Of a stretch of DNA of 64,000 nt, positions 27,355 through 36,368 are shown piece by piece. A program made the translations under genes and the position numbers. This DNA comes from Pseudomonadota bacterium (GTDB lineage: Bacteria > Pseudomonadota > Alphaproteobacteria > Rhizobiales > Rhizobiaceae), in contig JAEWLS010000002.1 in the NCBI GenBank assembly GCA_023457435.1, positions 1-64,000 of the forward strand, written 5' to 3'. Numbering within the stretch: the first letter of the stretch is position 1; each line of letters starts with the position of its first letter. The notes below the pieces were generated by a model. The model worked only from the letters and a program-made list of their open reading frames with translations, did no database searches and was not told where the DNA came from.

Positions 27355-30312
27355 TCAGTGCGCCTCGTCCCAGTTGCTTGCCGCGCGCGCATCGACCTGC
27401 AGGGGAACGGCCATCGCTACCGCGGGCATCGCGGCGTTCTCCATCGCCGACTGGATCACCGGCATCGCCGCCTCCACCTCGTCGTCCGGCGCCTCGAAGA
27501 TCAGTTCGTCGTGCACCTGAAGAAGCATCCGCGTGTGCTCCAGGCCGGCTTTCGCCAGCGCCGGTTCGATCCGCGTCATCGCCCTTCTTATGATGTCGGC
27601 TGCGGTCCCCTGCAGCCGTGCATTCGTCGATGCCCGCTCATTGAAGGCACGCACCGACGGATTCGATGACTTGATGTCCGGATAGTGGATGCGCCGGCCG
27701 AAGATCGTCTCCACGTAGCCGTTGAGCCGGGCGAAGTCCTTGGTGCCGTCGATATAGTCGCGGATGCCGGGAAAGCGCTGGAAGTAGCGTTTGATGTAGT
27801 CGGACGCTTCCTCGCGCGGGATCGACAGCTGGTTGGCGAGGCCAAACGCAGAAATACCATAGATAATCCCGAAATTGATCGCCTTGGCGCGCCGGCGGAT
27901 CTCCCCAGGCATGCCCTCGACCGGCACGCCGAACATCTCCGAAGCCGTCGCGGCATGGATGTCGCGGCCGTCGGCGAAGGCCTGCCGGAGCTGCGGGATG
28001 TCGGCGACGTGCGCGAGCACGCGCAGCTCGATCTGCGAATAGTCGGCGGAGATCAGCTTGTGGCCGGCGTCGGCGATGAACGCGGTTCGGATCTTGCGGC
28101 CCTCGGCCGTGCGGATCGGGATGTTCTGAAGGTTGGGGTCCGTCGAGGACAGGCGGCCGGTCGTTGTCGCGCCGAGCGCGTAGCTCGTATGCACGCGCTT
28201 CGTGGTGGGGTTGATGAAGCCCGGCAGAGAGTCGGTGTAGGTCGATTTGAGCTTGGTCAGCTGCCTCCAGTCGACGATCTTGCGCGGCAGTTCGTGGCCC
28301 TCCGCGGCCAGGTCTTCGAGCACCTGCGCCGAGGTCGACCATTGCCCCGTCTTGGTCTTGGAGCCGCCGGGCAGGCCCATCTTGCCGAACAGGATATCGC
28401 CCAGCTGCTTCGGCGAGCCGATGGTGAAGCGCTGGCCGGCGAGCGCGAAGATCTCGTCTTCCAGTGCGGCGGCGCCCTGCGCCAGCTCGCCCGACAGCCG
28501 CGACAGGATCTGTCGGTCGATGGAGATGCCGCGCTGCTCCATACGGCACAGCACGGGCACCAGTGGCCGCTCAAGCCGCTCGTAGACCGACACCACGCCC
28601 TTTTCGATCATCCGCGGCCTCAGCACGTGCCACAGCCGCATGGTGACGTCGGCATCCTCGGCGGCGTAGGCCGTCGCCTGCTCGATCGTCGCGTGGTCGA
28701 AGGTGCGGAAGTTCTTGCCGGTCCCGGCTATGTCCTTGAACGAGATCGGCACGTGCCCGAGCCAGCGCTCCGACAGCTGATCCATGCCGTGATTGGCCAG
28801 CGAATTGGCCGCGTCGCATACGTAGGACATCAGCAGCGTGTCGTCGTAGGGCCGGATATCGATGCCGTGCTGCCACATCAGCAGCAGGTCGTATTTGAGG
28901 TTGTGGACGATCTTCAGCGTGCTCGGATCCTCGAGAAGGCTCTTGAGCGCCGCCAGGGCCTCGCGAGCCGGGATCTGGCCTTCGACCAGTCCTCCGCCGA
29001 GGAGGTCGCCGGCACCCGCCTTGTGCGACAGCGGCACATAGGCGGCACGCCCAGGCCTTATGCAGAGGCTGAAGCCGCAGAGCTCCGCCTGCATTGCGTC
29101 GAGCGAGTTGCTCTCGGTGTCGAAGGCGACGCGCCCCTCCGCCTTCGCTTCGTCGATCCACGCCTGCAGGGTGGGCATGTCGCGAATCGTCACGTAGACC
29201 GCGCGGTCGATCTTGTTTGCGGCGGCAGCCTCCGCGGCCTTGCGCGCAAACGCCTCGACCGAGCCTTCCGGCGCTGCCGGCTCCGGGCGCTCCGGCGCCA
29301 CGTCACCTTCCGCGACATCGCCGCCGCCTGCCGCAACCACCGGGGCCACGTCGAGGTCCGGGCCATGCGCGGCCGCGCCCCACTGCGTCTCCACAGCCGC
29401 CGGCTCGATCTCGCTGGCCTCGGTGCCGGTCGCCTCGGCGACGCGCCGCGTCAGAGTGGTGAACTCCATAGCCTTGGTGAAGGCGATCAGTTTCGGCCCG
29501 TTCGGCGGCTGCAGCGTGAAATCGTCGATCGGCACGACGTCCGGAACGTCATTCTTGAGCTTGACCAGCTCGCGTGAGATGCGCGCGCTTTCGCTGTGCG
29601 CGATCAGGTTTTCGCGGCGCTTCTGCTGCTTGATCTCGCCGGCGCGCGAAAGCAGCGTGTCGAGATCGCCGAATTCTTCGAGCAGCTGCGCCGCCGTCTT
29701 CGGGCCGATGCCGGGGACGCCCGGAACGTTGTCGACGGAATCGCCGGTCAAGGCCTGCAGATCGATCATCTTCTCGGGCGGCACGCCCCATTTCTCGATC
29801 ACCTCGGGAATGCCGAGCGTCTTGTCCTTGACCGGGTCGTACATGACGACGCTGGGCCCGACGAGCTGCATCAGATCCTTGTCCGACGAGACGATGGTCG
29901 TGTCGCCGCCCGCCTCGCACATCAGCCGCGCGTAGGTAGCGATCAGATCGTCCGCCTCGAAGCCTTCCATCTCGATACACGGCAGGTCGAATGCCTTGGT
30001 GGCCTGGCGGATCAGCCCGAACTGAGGGATCAGATCGTCCGGCGGAGCGGAACGGTTGGCCTTGTAATCGGCATAGAGATCGTTGCGGAATGTCTTCGAC
30101 GAGTAGTCGAAGATCACGGCGAAGTGGGTCGGCACGACCCCGACATCGGTGTTGCGTGCATCGAGCATCAGCTTCCAAAGCATGTTGCAGAAGCCCGAGA
30201 CCGCGCCGACCGGCAGGCCGTCGCTCTTTCGGGTCAGCGGCGGCAATGCGTGGTAGGCGCGGAAGATGTAGCCGGAGCCGTCGACGAGGAAGAGATGCTT
30301 GCCGTTTGCCAT
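27355..30312 (-). CDS. polA: DNA polymerase I
   Basis: A complete 985-residue enzyme for Okazaki-fragment processing and repair. Residues 1-300 form the 5'-3' exonuclease (FLVDGSGYIFRAYHA, and DDLIATYAR). The middle region retains the proofreading residues: FDTESNSLD, HNLKYDLLLM and YAAEDADVTMRLW. The polymerase domain has SADYSQIELRVLAHV, AINFGIIYGISAFGL and LLQVHDELIFEAP. There is no truncation or frameshift. It is divergent from a candidate small RNA and the M20 dipeptidase. Confidence 0.97.
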   Translation of the reverse strand: MANGKHLFLVDGSGYIFRAYHALPPLTRKSDGLPVGAVSGFCNMLWKLMLDARNTDVGVVPTHFAVIFDYSSKTFRNDLYADYKANRSAPPDDLIPQFGLIRQATKAFDLPCIEMEGFEADDLIATYARLMCEAGGDTTIVSSDKDLMQLVGPSVVMYDPVKDKTLGIPEVIEKWGVPPEKMIDLQALTGDSVDNVPGVPGIGPKTAAQLLEEFGDLDTLLSRAGEIKQQKRRENLIAHSESARISRELVKLKNDVPDVVPIDDFTLQPPNGPKLIAFTKAMEFTTLTRRVAEATGTEASEIEPAAVETQWGAAAHGPDLDVAPVVAAGGGDVAEGDVAPERPEPAAPEGSVEAFARKAAEAAAANKIDRAVYVTIRDMPTLQAWIDEAKAEGRVAFDTESNSLDAMQAELCGFSLCIRPGRAAYVPLSHKAGAGDLLGGGLVEGQIPAREALAALKSLLEDPSTLKIVHNLKYDLLLMWQHGIDIRPYDDTLLMSYVCDAANSLANHGMDQLSERWLGHVPISFKDIAGTGKNFRTFDHATIEQATAYAAEDADVTMRLWHVLRPRMIEKGVVSVYERLERPLVPVLCRMEQRGISIDRQILSRLSGELAQGAAALEDEIFALAGQRFTIGSPKQLGDILFGKMGLPGGSKTKTGQWSTSAQVLEDLAAEGHELPRKIVDWRQLTKLKSTYTDSLPGFINPTTKRVHTSYALGATTTGRLSSTDPNLQNIPIRTAEGRKIRTAFIADAGHKLISADYSQIELRVLAHVADIPQLRQAFADGRDIHAATASEMFGVPVEGMPGEIRRRAKAINFGIIYGISAFGLANQLSIPREEASDYIKRYFQRFPGIRDYIDGTKDFARLNGYVETIFGRRIHYPDIKSSNPSVRAFNERASTNARLQGTAADIIRRAMTRIEPALAKAGLEHTRMLLQVHDELIFEAPDDEVEAAMPVIQSAMENAAMPAVAMAVPLQVDARAASNWDEAH

Positions 30313-30455
30313 GGCAAACGCCTAGCGCGGGGTCGGCGCCCTGTCCATTGGCAGCGGGTGACCCGGACGACGCCTCCTGACGCATCACGCTCAGGTTACA
30401 CGCTTGTAATCTTCGTGCCCTTGATTCGCCAGATTCAGCGACCAAATGAAGCGCA
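30313..30455. promoter_or_regulatory. polA upstream region with TTACA-N4-TGTAA site
   Basis: The stretch holds the polA promoter on the minus strand and regulatory DNA for the candidate small RNA on the plus strand. TTACACGCTTGTAA at 30396-30409 has perfect 5-bp arms and fits the T-N11-A form of LysR-type sites. It lies roughly 47-60 bp before the predicted small RNA start, the usual place for such a site. A weak promoter may be CTTGAT (30420-30425) with CAAATG (30443-30448). Confidence 0.35.
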
Positions 30456-30601
30456 TCGGCATTTTCCGCCGAAGTCCGGAACAAGGCCCGTCCCCCGCCT
30501 ACGCCGGACTGACAGGTGGCAGCCTCATCCCCCTCTCCGGGCTGCTGCCGAGTGAGTAGCGCCGCCGTGGCTACCCCCTCCGCCACGGCGGCACTTTTTT
30601 T
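30456..30601 (+). ncRNA. Candidate AbcR/alpha-r15-like small RNA
   Basis: A strong plus-strand Rho-independent terminator ends at about 30601, but no plus-strand protein gene precedes it. The roughly 145-nt interval can fold into three stems: AGTCCGG with CCGGACT (30473-30510), GGCAGC with GCTGCC (about 30519-30549), and the terminator. All three loops are rich in C and U (CCCCCGCC, CCCCCUCUCC, ACCCCCUCC), which is anti-Shine-Dalgarno in character. The AbcR (alpha-r15) family of Rhizobiales has this three-stem design and, as I recall, lies near polA in Sinorhizobium. The start is estimated from a weak promoter only. Confidence 0.48.
30561..30601 (+). terminator. Strong Rho-independent terminator without upstream CDS
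   Basis: GCCGCCGTGGC (30561-30571), a ten-base C-rich loop and GCCACGGCGGC (30582-30592) form an 11-bp perfect stem followed by ACTTTTTTT. It is the best terminator in the window. The only plus-strand transcription it could end comes from the gap between polA and the M20 gene. Confidence 0.9.
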
Positions 30602-30682
30602 ATCCGCGCCACGTCTTTGCCGGCCCTTTCCCGTGCAGCGCGCTGCCACTACGGTCCCGCCGAAGATTCGAAGGGATTTGCC

Positions 30683-32071
30683 ATGGCTGAGCTGTCATCC
30701 GTCCTCGACCACCTCGACAACAACCTCGATGCCTCGCTGGAGCGCCTGTTCGGGCTGTTGCGGCTGAAGTCGATTTCGACCGATCCGGCCTACAACGCCG
30801 AAGTTCGCAAGACTGCCGAGTGGCTGGCGGCCGATCTGAAGACCATCGGCTTCGATGCCAGCGTGCGGGATACAGTCGGCCACCCGATGGTCGTCGGCCA
30901 TCATCCCGGACCGAAGGCCGACAGCCCGCACGTTCTTTTCTACGGCCACTACGACGTTCAGCCGGTGGACCCGCTGAACCTGTGGAACACCGACCCGTTC
31001 GAGCCGTCGATCGGCGAGGTCGATGGCGTCAAGGTCATCACCGGCCGCGGATCGTCGGACGACAAGGGTCAGCTGATGACCTTCGTGGAGGCCTGCCGCG
31101 CCTACAAGTCGGTTCACGGCGAGCTGCCATGCCGCGTCACGATACTGTTCGAAGGCGAGGAGGAATCCGGCTCGAAGTCGCTCAAGCCGTTCCTCGAGGC
31201 CAACGCCGCCGAGTTGAAGGCCGATTTCGCCATGGTCTGCGACACGGGCATGTGGGACCGCCAGACGCCGGCCATTACGGTCGGCCTGCGCGGTCTCGTC
31301 GGCGAGGAAGTCACCATCGACGCCGCCGATCGCGACCTCCACTCCGGCGTCTTCGGCGGCGCTGCCGCCAACCCCATCCGTGTGCTGGCGAAGATCCTGG
31401 CCGACATCCACGACGAGACCGGGCGCATTACCATTCCCGGTTTCTACGATGGCGTCGAGGAGACCCCGTCGCAGATCAAGGCCTCGTGGGACGGGCTGGG
31501 CATGGGTGCCGAGCAGTTCCTCGGCCAGGTCGGCCTTTCGGTCCCCGCTGGCGAACAGGGCCGTTCGGTGCTGGAGATGGTGTGGGCGCGCCCGACGGCC
31601 GAGTTCAACGGCATATCTGGCGGCTACGAAGGCGACGGCTTCAAGACCGTCATAGCCTCGAAGGCCTCGGCGAAAGTCTCGTTTCGGCTAGTGCACAACC
31701 AGAACCCTGAGGCAATCCGCACCGCCTTTCGTCAGTTCGTCAACGAGCGGCTGCCGAAGGACTGCCGCGCCGAGTTCGAGAAGCATGGCGGCTCGCCTGC
31801 GCTTCAGCTGTCCTACGACGCGCCGATCCTGCTCAAAGCACAGTCCGCCCTGTCGGACGAATGGCCGAAGAAGGCGCTGATGGTGGCGACCGGCGGCTCG
31901 ATCCCCATCGTCGGGGACTTCAAGCGCCAGCTCGGCATGGACACGCTGCTGACCGGTTTCGGCCTCGACGACGACCGCATTCACTCGCCCAATGAGAAGT
32001 ACGACCTCAATTCCTTCCACAAGGGTCAGCGCTCATGGGCGCGTATCCTCGACGCGATCGCTAAGGGCTGA
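30683..32071 (+). CDS. M20-family dipeptidase
   Basis: A 462-residue metallopeptidase of the ArgE/DapE/CPG2 family, expected to act on dipeptides or N-acyl amino acids in the cytoplasm. The zinc ligands lie in YGHYDVQP, GRGSSDDKG, EGEEESGS and the C-terminal IHSPNEKYDL. A dimerisation lid domain occupies about residues 190-350. ATG 30683 is preceded by AAGGG; an upstream in-frame start at 30617 adds a non-conserved leader. Two bases separate its stop from the RNase D-like gene, so the two are probably cotranscribed. Confidence 0.9.
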   Translation: MAELSSVLDHLDNNLDASLERLFGLLRLKSISTDPAYNAEVRKTAEWLAADLKTIGFDASVRDTVGHPMVVGHHPGPKADSPHVLFYGHYDVQPVDPLNLWNTDPFEPSIGEVDGVKVITGRGSSDDKGQLMTFVEACRAYKSVHGELPCRVTILFEGEEESGSKSLKPFLEANAAELKADFAMVCDTGMWDRQTPAITVGLRGLVGEEVTIDAADRDLHSGVFGGAAANPIRVLAKILADIHDETGRITIPGFYDGVEETPSQIKASWDGLGMGAEQFLGQVGLSVPAGEQGRSVLEMVWARPTAEFNGISGGYEGDGFKTVIASKASAKVSFRLVHNQNPEAIRTAFRQFVNERLPKDCRAEFEKHGGSPALQLSYDAPILLKAQSALSDEWPKKALMVATGGSIPIVGDFKRQLGMDTLLTGFGLDDDRIHSPNEKYDLNSFHKGQRSWARILDAIAKG

Positions 32072-32073
32072 GC

Positions 32074-32694
32074 ATGACCTCCATCCGTTTCCACAAAGGC
32101 GACCTTCCGGATCTGTCGAATTACCGTGTTCCGGCAGTGGCTATCGACACCGAAACGCTGGGCCTGAACCCCCACCGCGACCGGCTCTGCGTGGTGCAGA
32201 TTTCGCCCGGCGACGGCAGCGCCGACGTGATCCAGATCGCCAGGGGCCAGACCTCGGCACCCAATCTCGCCGCGCTGCTCGCCGACCCCGCCATGGTCAA
32301 GATCTTCCACTACGGTCGCTTCGACCTCGCCGTCCTCTATCACAGCCTCGGCGTGATGACGGAACCGGTGTTCTGCACCAAGATCGCGTCTCGTCTGGTG
32401 CGCACATACACCGACAGGCACGGTCTGAAGGACATCACGCAGGAACTGCTCGGCGTCAGCCTGTCCAAGGTGCAGCAGTCGTCGGACTGGGCCGCGGCGG
32501 AACTATCGAAGGATCAGCTGGAATACGCTGCCTCGGACGTCCTGCATCTTCACGCACTGAAGGCGAAGCTGGAAGAGCGGCTCGACCGCGACGGTCGCCG
32601 CGATATTGCGGAAGCATGCTTCCGGTTCCTGCCGACGCGCGCCCGGCTCGATCTCCTCGGCTGGGACGAAGAGGACATCTTCGCCCACAGCTGA
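32074..32694 (+). CDS. RNase D-type 3'-5' exonuclease, short form
   Basis: A 206-residue DEDD-family nuclease. The catalytic acids are in VAIDTETLG (Asp and Glu near 25 and 27), in HYGRFDLAVL, and in YAASDVLHL with the DEDDy tyrosine. The protein consists of the exonuclease domain only; the HRDC domains of E. coli RNase D are absent, as in other short alphaproteobacterial forms. It probably trims tRNA or other small RNAs. It sits directly after the M20 dipeptidase. Confidence 0.88.
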   Translation: MTSIRFHKGDLPDLSNYRVPAVAIDTETLGLNPHRDRLCVVQISPGDGSADVIQIARGQTSAPNLAALLADPAMVKIFHYGRFDLAVLYHSLGVMTEPVFCTKIASRLVRTYTDRHGLKDITQELLGVSLSKVQQSSDWAAAELSKDQLEYAASDVLHLHALKAKLEERLDRDGRRDIAEACFRFLPTRARLDLLGWDEEDIFAHS

Positions 32695-32710
32695 GTGAAG
32701 CTGCCTGCCG

Positions 32711-33805
32711 CTATTCCGCGGCCTGAAGGGCCCGTCTCCCGGTCGGACGATCGATGCTCGCCCAGGCGGGGCGCTCGAACAGGAACTTGCCACGGCCGGT
32801 GAACTGTACCAGCCCGTACAGGATTACCGGTCCGCACACGGCTGCAACCCACGTGACCAGAGAGACCGTGCCGACGTTTTCCAGTATGCCGGCTTTCAGC
32901 AGCACGGTGCGCGTTACCGCCATCGGCAGGAAGAAGGCGAGGTAGACGACGATGGAATGGCTGCCCAGCCAGGTCAGCCAACGACCCCACGGCGCGTCCG
33001 TCACCATCACCGCAACCGATATGACGACGGCGATACCGGGGATGGCCAGCGCCAGCGAGACCACGGGCAGCTCGGCCAGCCCGCCGATCGCGCCCGACGA
33101 ACCGATGTCTGGCTGCAGCCAGCTCGCGATGTGTTCCGGGCAGGTCGTGAAGGTGAGCAAGCCGTTGATTGGCGCCCAGATCGCGATGCCTGCAAGGGTT
33201 TTCAGTGGATTCGCGCGCACCCAGTCGGCAAGGCGGAAGATGGCCGGTGCGCAGGCGTAGCCTGCATAGAACCATACGAACCGGGCGCAGAACTCGTCGA
33301 CGATGATCGATCCCGTGTGGACCGGCAGGATCTCGAGGATCGCAGCCCAGCCGAGCACCATCCAGGCGGGCAGGGGCTTGAGCACGCGGGCAACGATGAA
33401 GAAGAGTGGCAGCAGGTAGACGAACCACAGAGTGCCGAACGGCTGCACGAACGCGAAGAGAAAATTCTCGACCGGCGCCAGCGCACCGTCCTCCATCGCC
33501 ATGCCCGGCGCCTTGAACGCGAACTGGATAGCCAGCCACAACACGTAGAAATAGACGAAGTGCACGACCTTGCGGTCGAGGTACCGGCGCCACGGCCGGT
33601 CAATGACCAGTGCCAGGAACAGGCCCGAGATCAGGAAGAAGTCCGGCATGCGGAACGGGCGCGCGAAGGTGACGGCAAGCCCCATCCACCCGCGCTCGCC
33701 CATGGCCTCCTCGACGCCCAGCGTGGCGTGCACCATCACCACCATGATGATGCAGATCCCCTTGGCTGTATCGACCCAGCCAATCCGCGATGCGTCATCG
33801 TTCAT
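32711..33805 (-). CDS. Acyltransferase 3 family membrane protein
   Basis: A 364-residue integral membrane protein with about ten hydrophobic segments. The N-terminal block RIGWVDTAKGICIIMVVMVHA is the family signature, with the histidine thought to be catalytic. Relatives O-acylate or succinylate cell-surface polysaccharides, glucans or lipids. AAGGAGT lies seven bases before ATG 33805. It stands alone, convergent with the RNase D-like gene. The substrate cannot be predicted; a surface polysaccharide such as the Pel-like polymer is only a guess. Confidence 0.85.
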   Translation of the reverse strand: MNDDASRIGWVDTAKGICIIMVVMVHATLGVEEAMGERGWMGLAVTFARPFRMPDFFLISGLFLALVIDRPWRRYLDRKVVHFVYFYVLWLAIQFAFKAPGMAMEDGALAPVENFLFAFVQPFGTLWFVYLLPLFFIVARVLKPLPAWMVLGWAAILEILPVHTGSIIVDEFCARFVWFYAGYACAPAIFRLADWVRANPLKTLAGIAIWAPINGLLTFTTCPEHIASWLQPDIGSSGAIGGLAELPVVSLALAIPGIAVVISVAVMVTDAPWGRWLTWLGSHSIVVYLAFFLPMAVTRTVLLKAGILENVGTVSLVTWVAAVCGPVILYGLVQFTGRGKFLFERPAWASIDRPTGRRALQAAE

Positions 33806-33854
33806 GCCGCTACTCCTTGCCGGAGCAGCATAGTGACGCCGAGTCAGGGAGAGG

Positions 33855-34058
33855 TTAACGCGACGGCTGTTCGCCTCCTGGCGGCGGCGGCGGATTTTGA
33901 CCGACGCTCTCGCGAGACGAGGCGCTGAGGTTCGTGTTGTCGGTCTTGCCGTCGGGTTCGGTTCTGAAGCCGAAATCGACGAACAGGAATGCTGCGAGCA
34001 GCGCTGCGGCGATCGCCACCGCTATGACGACGGAAAGTGGAAAGCCTTTGTTCTGCAT
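33855..34058 (-). CDS. Small membrane protein, hypothetical
   Basis: A 67-residue protein with one membrane segment at about residues 9-30 (LSVVIAVAIAAALLAAFLFV). A polar, proline-rich tail ending PPPPPGGEQPSR follows. GCGAGG precedes ATG 34058. No family recognised. It is divergent from the PBP1A gene, with a CtrA-type box between them, so a role in envelope growth is possible. Confidence 0.55.
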   Translation of the reverse strand: MQNKGFPLSVVIAVAIAAALLAAFLFVDFGFRTEPDGKTDNTNLSASSRESVGQNPPPPPGGEQPSR

Positions 34059-34121
34059 GACGGACCTCGCGAGTTGTCACATGCTCCTTAACCGGGCCGG
34101 ACGCGCAGTGTTCCGCGTCGC

Positions 34122-34136
34122 TTAACGCGCCCTTAA
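34122..34136. promoter_or_regulatory. CtrA box upstream of PBP1A gene
   Basis: TTAACGCGCCCTTAA is a perfect TTAA-N7-TTAA match to the CtrA binding consensus of alphaproteobacteria. It lies 58 bp before the PBP1A start and 63 bp before the divergent small membrane protein. CtrA is the master regulator of the cell cycle in this class. Confidence 0.65.
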
Positions 34137-34193
34137 AGCGCCGCATCTAGGTTCGACCGATGCCCGCGGAGCGCGCCGCAGGAACGGGGAAGC

Positions 34194-36332
34194 ATGGCAA
34201 GACGCAATACCGGCAAGCGGATCGAGCCGCGCTTCGATGGCGCCTCCGGAGACGGTTCCGACGATATCGTGCTCGGCGATGACGATCGCGTTCTGCCCGT
34301 GCGCCGCCGCGCGCCGCCTGCGAGGAAGGCGCCAACCGCAACGAAGAGGGGCAGCGCGCCGAGGTCGAGGCGGCAGCCGCGGCAGCGCGGTTTGCTCGCC
34401 CGAGGACTTCGCCGCCTCACCTACTGGACGCTCGTTATCGGCATATGGGCCGGCATAGCCGGCGCGGCGCTGGTCGCGTGGTACGGCGCCCAGATGCCAT
34501 CTGTGGCAAGCTGGGAGGTTCCGGATCGTCCGCCAAACGTGCGGATCGTGTCCGTCGACGGCCAGCTCGTCGCAAACCGCGGCATGACCGGCGGTGAGGC
34601 CGTCGGCCTGCACGAAATGTCGCCGTGGATCCCGAAGGCGGTCATGGCCATCGAGGATCGCCGCTTCTACCAGCACTTCGGTATCGATCCGATGGGTCTC
34701 GCCCGCGCGATGCTTACCAACGTCACGTCCGGAACGTTTTCGCAGGGCGGCTCGACGCTGACGCAGCAGCTGGCCAAGAACCTCTTCCTGAAGCCCGACC
34801 GCACCATCGAGCGCAAGGTGCAGGAAGTGCTGCTGTCGCTGTGGCTCGAGCAGAAGCACTCCAAGGACGAGATCCTGGAGATGTACCTGAACCGCGTCTA
34901 CTTCGGCTCCGGCTCCTATGGCGTCGAGGCCGCGTCGCGGCGCTACTTCGGCAAGAGCGCGCGCGACGTGACTCTGGCTGAAGCAGCGCTCCTGGCGGGC
35001 CTGCTCAAGGCGCCTTCGCGCCTGTCTCCGGCGCGTGACCCCATCGCCGCCGCGGCGCGTGCCGACCTCGTCCTCGACGCGATGCGCCAGGAGGGCATGA
35101 TCGACCAGGCGCAGCTCGCCGGCGCGATGAAGGCGCCGGCTACCCGCGCCGCGTCCTATTGGACCGGCTCCGAACACTATGTCGCCGACAAGGTTATGAA
35201 CGAGCTTCCCGGCCTGGTTGGCGATATCGGCCAGGACCTGATCGTCGAGACCACCGTGGACCTGCATTTGCAGAAGCTCGCCGAGGCATCGATCCGCCGT
35301 CTCGTCGACGAGAACCGCCCGAAGATGAATGTCAGCCAGGGGGTGCTGGTCTCGCTCGACAACACTGGCGCCGTGCGCGCGATGGTCGGCGGCTACGACT
35401 ACGCCAACAGCCAGTTCGACCGCGCCACCGAGGCGAAGCGCCAGCCTGGCTCGGCGTTCAAGCCCTTCGTCTTCATGGCTGCACTGGAGCGCGGCCTGAG
35501 GCCCGATAGCGTGCGCCGTGATGCGCCAGTCAAGATCGGAAAGTGGCAGCCGGCCAACTTCAACGACAAATACTATGGTGAGGTCACCCTGACCGAGGCG
35601 CTGGCGCGCTCGTTGAATTCCGTCGCGGTGCGGCTGGTCGACGAGGTCGGGTACAAGCGGGTCATCGAGGCCGCCTACCGTCTGGGCATCGAGTCCGAGC
35701 TGCAGAAGAACGCCTCGATAGCGCTCGGCACCTCCGAGGTGACGCCGCTCGAACTGACGGCAGCCTTCGTGCCGTTCGCCAATGGCGGTTTCAGGCCGTT
35801 CGTCCACTTCATCGACAAGGTGTCCACGGCTTCCGGTGAAGTGCTGTGGGAGCGCCGGTCGAGCGGCATCCCGCGCGTCGTCAGTGCCGACGTCGCCGGC
35901 ATGATGAACGCGATGATGTCGCAGACGCTCGAGATTGGCACCGCCCGCAAGGCTGCCTTCGGTTGGCCCGCGGCTGGCAAGACCGGCACCACGCAGTCGT
36001 CGCGGGACATATGGTTCGTCGGCTACACCGCCAATCTTACGACCGGCCTCTGGTTCGGAAATGACGACGGTTCGCCGACGAAGAACCTAACTGGCGGCTC
36101 GCTGCCGGCGCTCGCCTGGCACGAGTTCATGACGGCCGCGCATGACGGCGTTCCGCTGATGCAGCTGCCCGGCTGGTCCGGCAATCCGCCGCTGCCGCTG
36201 TCGCGCGACGGCTTTCCGCCGCCGGCCGACCTCCCGACGGCGTCGATCGGTACGACCGAGACGCCGCCGGCGATCCCGGCGTCCGCGCCGCGGCGCGTCA
36301 ACTCGATCCTCGACGTGATCATGGGAAACTGA
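34194..36332 (+). CDS. Penicillin-binding protein 1A-type peptidoglycan synthase
   Basis: A 712-residue bifunctional class A PBP. An arginine-rich cytoplasmic region of about 70 residues precedes the membrane anchor (LTYWTLVIGIWAGIAGAALVAWYG). The glycosyltransferase domain has the catalytic Glu in AIEDRRFYQHFGID and the blocks QGGSTLTQQLAKN and EMYLNRVYFG. The transpeptidase domain has the SxxK serine in PGSAFKPF, SLN in ARSLNSVAV and KTG in AGKTGTTQ. The C-terminus is proline-rich. ATG 34194 follows GGGGAAGC. A CtrA box upstream suggests cell-cycle control. Confidence 0.94.
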   Translation: MARRNTGKRIEPRFDGASGDGSDDIVLGDDDRVLPVRRRAPPARKAPTATKRGSAPRSRRQPRQRGLLARGLRRLTYWTLVIGIWAGIAGAALVAWYGAQMPSVASWEVPDRPPNVRIVSVDGQLVANRGMTGGEAVGLHEMSPWIPKAVMAIEDRRFYQHFGIDPMGLARAMLTNVTSGTFSQGGSTLTQQLAKNLFLKPDRTIERKVQEVLLSLWLEQKHSKDEILEMYLNRVYFGSGSYGVEAASRRYFGKSARDVTLAEAALLAGLLKAPSRLSPARDPIAAAARADLVLDAMRQEGMIDQAQLAGAMKAPATRAASYWTGSEHYVADKVMNELPGLVGDIGQDLIVETTVDLHLQKLAEASIRRLVDENRPKMNVSQGVLVSLDNTGAVRAMVGGYDYANSQFDRATEAKRQPGSAFKPFVFMAALERGLRPDSVRRDAPVKIGKWQPANFNDKYYGEVTLTEALARSLNSVAVRLVDEVGYKRVIEAAYRLGIESELQKNASIALGTSEVTPLELTAAFVPFANGGFRPFVHFIDKVSTASGEVLWERRSSGIPRVVSADVAGMMNAMMSQTLEIGTARKAAFGWPAAGKTGTTQSSRDIWFVGYTANLTTGLWFGNDDGSPTKNLTGGSLPALAWHEFMTAAHDGVPLMQLPGWSGNPPLPLSRDGFPPPADLPTASIGTTETPPAIPASAPRRVNSILDVIMGN

Positions 36333-36333
36333 A

Positions 36334-36356
36334 GAGGCGGGGACCTGCCCCGCCTC
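36334..36356. terminator. Bidirectional hairpin between PBP1A and aldehyde dehydrogenase
   Basis: GAGGCGGGG, a five-base loop and CCCCGCCTC form a 9-bp stem between two convergent genes, starting 2 bp after the PBP1A stop. No strong T-tract is present on either side. Confidence 0.6.
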
Positions 36357-36368
36357 GCGTCGTAGCTG

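Noticed and set aside
30519..30549. Segment of the candidate small RNA as a REP-like palindrome
   Set aside because: It resembles rhizobial intergenic CCCTC palindromes slightly, but the adjoining terminator and two other stems favour an RNA gene. Kept as the main alternative.
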